Origin: Chryseobacterium sp.
GTDB lineage: Bacteria; Bacteroidota; Bacteroidia; Flavobacteriales; Weeksellaceae
Reading direction: 5' to 3'
NCBI GenBank assembly: GCA_018260475.1
Contig: JAGLBA010000002.1
Span: 120,960-184,959 of the forward strand
DNA length: 64,000 nt
Positions within the stretch are counted from its first letter, which is position 1; each line of letters starts with the position of its first letter. Position numbers and translations under genes: made by a program. The notes beneath the pieces are model-generated. The model searched no databases, had not been told where the DNA came from, and worked only from the letters and a program-made list of their open reading frames with translations. Positions 59,998-64,000 of the stretch are shown here, piece by piece.

Positions 59998-60027
59998 CAA
60001 ATTTACATTTTTTTTATTAAAATTCAA
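59998..60027 (-). promoter_or_regulatory. Promoter of the 46-residue peptide gene (TTG-N19-TAAATTTG)
   Basis: Minus strand: TTG at 60025-60027, a spacer of exactly 19 bases, and TAAATTTG at 59998-60005, a full match to the Bacteroidota consensus. The start codon is 28 bases from the -7 element, and the leader ends in an A-rich AATTAATAAA. Confidence 0.7.
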
Positions 60028-60125
60028 CAAATAAGGGTTCGATTCACATATTTTTTAACCGCTTCAATGCGGAAACCTATTAGAAAATAAATTCTCCTTT
60101 GTAAATAGAGAGAAGTTTGATATTT

Positions 60126-63100
60126 TTAAATAGTAACCATCCTCCCTCTCGGCAGTCCAATCTCATGCTCCTGCGGATAAGGTTTTCGCCAGGTCATGCT
60201 CACATCCTCGTTGATTTTCTGATGAACTTCGTAGGATTTTCCGCTGTCCACGGAATAGCGCGGATCTGGGATAAATGGCATTTTAGCCATCTTTAAAATG
60301 GTGATCGTCGGGAAATGAAAATCCACCTCCACCAAACCGAGCAAAAGGTAGCAACCGCCTCCCTGAAACGGATAATTTTTCAGGTTGTCCGGGAAGTGCG
60401 CCGTATCAAAATATTCGCCCTCGGCATCTATCCAAGTTCCAAAATACATCGTGCCTTTTTTGGTAGGTACATGTTTTCGAGAAATCAAATAAGCCAGCAT
60501 TCGAACTTGTTTTTTGTGGAATTTTATAAGGTCTTTCGCCATCACATCACCCCGAAATTTCGTCTGCAACAAATCAAAAGGACTGCAGGAAACGGGAAAA
60601 CCCAGAATTTCTATTTCATCAAAAGCATCCTCGAAACGGTTTCTCTCCAGCTGCGGCAATTGGTAATCCTTCACAGGTTCCTCGAAAAACGAAAGATGGC
60701 GGCTCTCGGGTTTGAAATTCACCATAATTAGCCGTGCCGCAATCAGTAGCTCGTTTTTCTGTTTTCCGGTAAACCGAAACGCACCGCAAAAAATTAAAAT
60801 CTGCAAGGTTTCCACGCCGATCGGAACTCGCTTTACAAAGTCTTCCAAAGAACGGTAGTCGCCGTTCTTCTTCCGTTCCTCTGGTATAAACTGTGCCAGT
60901 CTTGCCTCAAGTTTTTCGATGTGCATCAGACCTAAATAGACATCCTCGCCATAAACGGTGGTGTCAAAAACACTGCGGTTTACACATGGGTTATGGATTT
61001 TTCCGCCGCCCATCCTGCATTCGTGGACATACACCTCGGTTCTGTAAAATCCGCCGCCGTTATTGATGGCCGCCACCATAAACTCCACGGGATAATACAC
61101 TTTCAAATAAAGGCTTTGGTAGCTTTCCACGGCATAACTCGCGGAATGGGCCTTGCAAAAGGAGTATCCGGCAAAACTTTCAATCTGGCGGTACACCTCC
61201 TGCGACAGTTGTTCGGGATGCCCCAATTGTTTACACGATTCAAAGAAATGATCCTTCACCTTTTGCAAGGCCGAAAGCGACCTGCCTTTCCCGCTCATCG
61301 CACGGCGCAATATATCGCCGTCTGCGGCAGCCAGACCGCCGTAGTGAAGTGCAATTTTAATCACATCTTCCTGATAAACCATGATGCCGTAGGTTTCGCC
61401 GAGTTGCTGTTCGAAAACGGGATGGAAATATTCATATTGCCCGGGATTGTTGTGCCGGAAAATATACTCCCGCATCATGCCACTCTGCGCCACACCGGGA
61501 CGGATGATGGACGAGGCCGCCACCAAGGTTTTATAATTATCGCACTTCAGCCGCCGTAGCAGTCCGCGCATGGCAGGGCTCTCGATATAAAAACAACCGA
61601 TGGTCTTTCCCTTTGCCAAAAATTCGTTGGCTGCTTTTTCATTTTTGAAAAGTCGAGTGTTGCGAATATCCACCTCTATTCCCCGGTTTTGCTTGATGAG
61701 TTTCACGGCATCGTCTATCGTCCCCAATCCGCGCTGGGAAAGGATGTCGAACTTCTCAAAACCCACGGATTCTGCTACATGCATATCAAACTGAACAATA
61801 GGGAAACCTTTTGGTGGCATTTCCAAAGCGGTAAAATTGGTAATCGGCTCTTCCGAAATCAATATCCCGCAGGAGTGCATGCTGCGCTGGTTGGGGAATT
61901 TCTCCAGAAGCATCCCGTATTTCTGCACCATTTTCACCACGGAATTATCATCGTGCAGCGCCATGGGATTTTTAGCCAAAACATCCAGTTCTTCCTTCGG
62001 CAAACCGAAAGCCTTGCCTACCTCGCGGAAAATCGAGCGGTATTTAAACTCCACATTCGTCCCGCAGAACGCCACATGGTCTCTGCCGTATTTTTGGAAG
62101 ATGTATTTCAGAATTTCATCGCGCTCCCGCCAACTCCAGTCGATGTCGAAATCCGGCGGCGATTTTCGGTTTAAATTTAGAAACCTTTCAAAATAAAGAT
62201 CCAGCTCGATAGGACAAATATCGGTGATTCCCAGACAGTAACTCACGATGGAATTAGCACCCGAACCACGCCCCACATGCATGAAGCCACGGCGGCGACT
62301 GTATTCCACAATATCCCAGGTCATCAGGAAATAGCCGCTGAAATTTAATTGGTCAATGACTTTCAACTCTTTTTCCACCCTTTTTTTAGCAGCCTCGTCG
62401 TTTTCGGAATAGCGGAATTTCAAACCTTCGTAAGCGAGTTTGCGCAATAGTTTCTCGTCGTTCTCTTTGCTATCGGTGAAGTGTTTTTTATTCCGCGGCA
62501 CTCCGAACTCGAACTCAAAACCACATCCGTCAATGATTTGTTTCGTGTTAATGACAATCTGCGGATGGTCTTTAAAATTATTTAAAACTTCCGAGGGCGG
62601 TTTTAAAGTTTCCAAAGGCCGGCAGACATCCTCCTCGTCCAATTTGGAGAGCAAAGTGTTGCGATCTATAGCACGCAGAACCCGATGAAGGTTGTATTCC
62701 CTTTTCGTGCGGAAAGTAACGGGTTGCAACACCACCATTTTGTCCAAAAATATCTGCCACTTTTTTTGGATTAAAACATTCAGTTCCTCCGCACGAATGC
62801 CAATGAATTCATTATCATTAAAAAACTGGGGACTATTTTTCAAAGGATAAATAATGAAGCAATTAGGCAAATCTGGATGTTGTTTTGGTAAAGTTTCCCC
62901 ATCGCAGTTATGTTCAGTCAACATACGGCAGATTTCAGCAATACCTTGGTTATTTTTAGCTAAGGCAATAAAATATGATTCATTATCCAGTCGAACATCT
63001 ACCCCGACAATGGGTTTTATTCCAAATTCTTTACACAGTTTATAAAAATCATAAATTCCTGTAATGGTGTTGATATCCGTAAGTGCCAATGCGGAAATTC

Positions 63101-63185
63101 CTGCCGCCGCGGCACCTCGCACCAAGTCTTCCACGGAAATAGTTCCGTAGCGCAGACTGTGGTAGGAATGACAGTTTAGGTACAT
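60126..63185 (-). CDS. dnaE2: Error-prone DNA polymerase III alpha subunit, DnaE2/ImuC type
   Basis: C-family DNA polymerase of 1019 residues from the ATG at 63183-63185, shorter than the replicative DnaE of Bacteroidota (about 1,500) and like DnaE2/ImuC, the translesion polymerase of the SOS mutasome. The PHP domain starts MYLNCHSYHSLRYGTISVED; only part of its metal site is kept (CHSYH instead of HLHSH; LTDIN instead of LTDHD), as usual for DnaE2. The polymerase has GRGSGA (305-310), the catalytic PDFDIDW (344-350), and YGIMVYQEDVIKIA. A frame extending upstream to 63275 would translate antisense tRNA DNA and is rejected. Its normal upstream partners (imuB/lexA-like genes) are missing: a tRNA-Arg fragment adjoins the start. 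Confidence 0.9.
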   Translation of the reverse strand: MYLNCHSYHSLRYGTISVEDLVRGAAAAGISALALTDINTITGIYDFYKLCKEFGIKPIVGVDVRLDNESYFIALAKNNQGIAEICRMLTEHNCDGETLPKQHPDLPNCFIIYPLKNSPQFFNDNEFIGIRAEELNVLIQKKWQIFLDKMVVLQPVTFRTKREYNLHRVLRAIDRNTLLSKLDEEDVCRPLETLKPPSEVLNNFKDHPQIVINTKQIIDGCGFEFEFGVPRNKKHFTDSKENDEKLLRKLAYEGLKFRYSENDEAAKKRVEKELKVIDQLNFSGYFLMTWDIVEYSRRRGFMHVGRGSGANSIVSYCLGITDICPIELDLYFERFLNLNRKSPPDFDIDWSWRERDEILKYIFQKYGRDHVAFCGTNVEFKYRSIFREVGKAFGLPKEELDVLAKNPMALHDDNSVVKMVQKYGMLLEKFPNQRSMHSCGILISEEPITNFTALEMPPKGFPIVQFDMHVAESVGFEKFDILSQRGLGTIDDAVKLIKQNRGIEVDIRNTRLFKNEKAANEFLAKGKTIGCFYIESPAMRGLLRRLKCDNYKTLVAASSIIRPGVAQSGMMREYIFRHNNPGQYEYFHPVFEQQLGETYGIMVYQEDVIKIALHYGGLAAADGDILRRAMSGKGRSLSALQKVKDHFFESCKQLGHPEQLSQEVYRQIESFAGYSFCKAHSASYAVESYQSLYLKVYYPVEFMVAAINNGGGFYRTEVYVHECRMGGGKIHNPCVNRSVFDTTVYGEDVYLGLMHIEKLEARLAQFIPEERKKNGDYRSLEDFVKRVPIGVETLQILIFCGAFRFTGKQKNELLIAARLIMVNFKPESRHLSFFEEPVKDYQLPQLERNRFEDAFDEIEILGFPVSCSPFDLLQTKFRGDVMAKDLIKFHKKQVRMLAYLISRKHVPTKKGTMYFGTWIDAEGEYFDTAHFPDNLKNYPFQGGGCYLLLGLVEVDFHFPTITILKMAKMPFIPDPRYSVDSGKSYEVHQKINEDVSMTWRKPYPQEHEIGLPRGRMVTI

Positions 63186-63208
63186 TTTGTTGGTTGTTGG
63201 TTGATAGT
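63186..63208. repeat. Word-like junction between dnaE2 and the tRNA fragment
   Basis: TTGTTGGTTGTTGGTTGATA: three tandem variations of TTGGTTG lie exactly between the dnaE2 start codon and the tRNA fragment. The same word is inside mvaD (GGTTGGTTATTGGTTG). Confidence 0.5.
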
Positions 63209-63209
63209 A

Positions 63210-63262
63210 AGAGTATCTGCCTTCTAAGCAGACGGTCACAGGTTCGAATCCTGTCGCGCTCA
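63210..63262 (+). tRNA. 3' fragment of tRNA-Arg(UCU)
   Basis: Perfect anticodon arm TCTGC-CTTCTAA-GCAGA (anticodon TCT), variable loop CGGTC, perfect T-arm ACAGG-TTCGAAT-CCTGT, and the acceptor 3' strand CGCGCTC with discriminator A. The D-arm and the 5' acceptor strand (expected GAGCGCG) are absent; instead TTGGTTGATAGTA precedes. It therefore cannot fold into a tRNA. tRNA 3' halves like this usually mark one end of an element integrated by a tyrosine recombinase. CCA is not encoded. Confidence 0.8.
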
Positions 63263-63271
63263 CATTGATAA

Positions 63272-63303
63272 TCAAAGACTTACAAGAAATTGTAAGTCTT
63301 TAT
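63272..63303 (+). terminator. Hairpin after the tRNA fragment
   Basis: AAAGACTTACAA and TTGTAAGTCTTT form a perfect 12-bp stem with a GAAA loop, followed by TATTTTTT; this looks like the original terminator behind the tRNA gene. Confidence 0.75.
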
Positions 63304-63312
63304 TTTTTATTG

Positions 63313-63334
63313 GGTAACACATAGGTAACACATA
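63313..63334. repeat. Tandem direct repeat GGTAACACATA x2
   Basis: Two perfect adjoining copies of the 11-mer (63313-63323 and 63324-63334), 50 bases after the tRNA fragment and just before the IS110 remnant. This position is where arm-type integrase sites of an integrated element would be expected. Confidence 0.6.
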
Positions 63335-63346
63335 AAAAGGGATCAA

Positions 63347-63807
63347 GAACAATTTCAATTCTGGATAATAAGATTGCTTGTCTTATCCGCAGCAACGAGG
63401 ATTTAAGCCAAAAACAGGAACTACTAAAAAGTATTCCCGGAATTGGAGAAATCGGTTCAATATATTTGCTACTGACCACCAAAGGTTTTACGCGTTTTAA
63501 AAACTGGCGAAAGTTTGTCTGCTATTGCGGAATTGCACCATTTGAATACAGCTCCGGAAGCAGTATACGAGGCAGAAATAGGGTAAATCCATTAGCCGAT
63601 AAAAAGATGAAAGCTCTTCTGCACCTGCTCTCACTAACCACAATAAAATATGATGAAGAACTGAAAATTTATTACAACAGAAAAAAAGAAGAAGGTAAAC
63701 ATAGCCTTTTGGCACTGAATAATGTAAAATGCAAATTGGTAAGCCGTATTTTTGCTGTCATCAAAAGAGGCACTCCATTTGTAAAAACTCACCAATATTA
63801 TAGCTAA
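63347..63807 (+). pseudogene. IS110-family transposase, 5'-truncated (C-terminal Transposase_20 part)
   Basis: Open frame, in frame from just after a TAG at 63321-63323, without a proper start. It begins DNKIACLIRSNEDLSQKQEL and covers the C-terminal domain of IS110-type transposases: the helix-hairpin LLKSIPGIGEIGSIYLLLTT, then FTRFKNWRKFVCYCGIAPFE, YSSGSSIRGRNRVNPLADKK and MKALLHLLSLTTIK. The N-terminal DEDD catalytic domain (about 170 residues) is missing. It ends with VKTHQYYS and TAA. Intact IS110 proteins have about 320-340 residues. The fragment is not expected to be active. Confidence 0.85.
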
Positions 63808-63846
63808 AAAAACTTGCTTTTTATTTGTTTTTTGTCATAGAATATG

Positions 63847-64000
63847 TTAGCCGTTTGTGCTATTATTTGACGTGTTATTTTCGTTTTTCAATTTTATTTG
63901 TGCGATAATTTTGCTTAAATCATCTTTTCCCCAATTTTTTATAAGTCGATATATTGAACGTACAAACCATATAAACGAAAATATTGTTAAAAGAACAAAA
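63847..64000 (-). CDS. C-terminus of a membrane protein (start beyond the window)
   Basis: The last 50 codons of a gene reading leftward: a hydrophobic segment FVLLTIFSFIWFVRSIYRLI followed by a charged tail KNWGKDDLSKIIAQIKLKNE and NNTSNNSTNG before TAA. One membrane helix with positive residues after it suggests that the C-terminus is cytoplasmic. No family can be named from this part. It is convergent with the IS110 remnant. Confidence 0.5.
   Translation of the reverse strand, partial: FVLLTIFSFIWFVRSIYRLIKNWGKDDLSKIIAQIKLKNENNTSNNSTNG

Noticed and set aside
63210-63262. Intact tRNA-Arg gene
   Set aside because: No 5' acceptor strand complementary to CGCGCTC and no D-arm are found upstream; only the anticodon arm, T-arm and 3' acceptor strand are present.
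63186-63275. N-terminal extension of dnaE2 by 30 codons
   Set aside because: The extra residues (ending YSYYQPTTNK) are a translation of the antisense strand of the tRNA fragment and of word-like DNA; the polymerase family starts at MYLNCHSYHS.
1-64000. CRISPR arrays, rRNA genes, prophage or defence islands
   Set aside because: No regularly spaced repeats, no rRNA segments and no defence-type gene set were found; the small palindromes do not recur at regular distance.

Overview
The window is a chromosomal segment of a flavobacterium, most likely of the Chryseobacterium group (Weeksellaceae). This is inferred from the gene families: two secreted proteins with type IX secretion (por) C-terminal sorting domains, GSCFA and DUF6952 proteins, a PiT/DUF47 phosphate transporter pair, an RRM protein, and a homogentisate-type tyrosine degradation cluster. 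Promoters fit as well: many genes are preceded by the Bacteroidota -7 element TAnnTTTG, several with a TTG 18-20 bases further upstream. No rRNA genes and no CRISPR array were seen. The only tRNA sequence is a broken 3' part of tRNA-Arg(UCU).

Layout. 0-6.6 kb, mostly minus strand: NADPH-dependent FMN reductase (cut by the window edge), YchF, ferritin, RRM protein, a GHL10 lipoprotein and TypA/BipA. 6.8-10.4 kb: 3-oxoacid CoA-transferase subunits A and B, a decayed transposase scrap, and a dicarboxylate/amino acid symporter. 10.8-18.1 kb: DEAD-box helicase with a DbpA-type C-terminus, DUF2490 protein, DUF47 plus PiT phosphate transport, polyprenyl synthetase, GSCFA protein and TatD nuclease. 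18.2-23.6 kb: RhlE-type helicase, then 4-hydroxyphenylpyruvate dioxygenase, a small secreted protein, fumarylacetoacetase and a flavin reductase-like protein (tyrosine catabolism without homogentisate dioxygenase). 23.6-35.9 kb: M16 peptidase, DUF1826 protein, ribosomal protein L19, electron transfer flavoprotein, SDR, two T9SS cargo proteins, M20 dipeptidase, lipoprotein and a J-domain-like protein.

35.9-46.7 kb: THUMP-like methyltransferase, aminotransferase, a peroxiredoxin/thioredoxin/DUF6952 redox cluster, DUF808 protein, AlaS, an AAA ATPase with an altered P-loop, RF2 and a DedA protein. 46.7-58.1 kb: isoaspartyl peptidase, a tsaE-ald-unknown-tyrA operon, S15, a lipoprotein/GT-C-like membrane protein/metal-receptor operon, a conserved unknown protein coupled to a GAF (free methionine sulfoxide reductase-like) protein, and mevalonate diphosphate decarboxylase. 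This stretch also carries three intergenic imperfect palindromes with related arms and different cores.

58.2-64 kb is the accessory end: an epimerase-like SDR, a truncated IS3-family element, an isolated 46-codon gene with a near-perfect promoter, a DnaE2/ImuC-type polymerase gene whose upstream side is cut off by the 3' part of a tRNA-Arg gene, a tandem 11-bp repeat, and a 5'-truncated IS110 transposase. This looks like the scar of an integration or rearrangement at a tRNA gene.

The points I consider most worth a second look are the palindromic element family, the tRNA-scar junction at dnaE2, the orphan 46-residue peptide, and an apparently recent in-frame insertion of word-like intergenic DNA inside mvaD.
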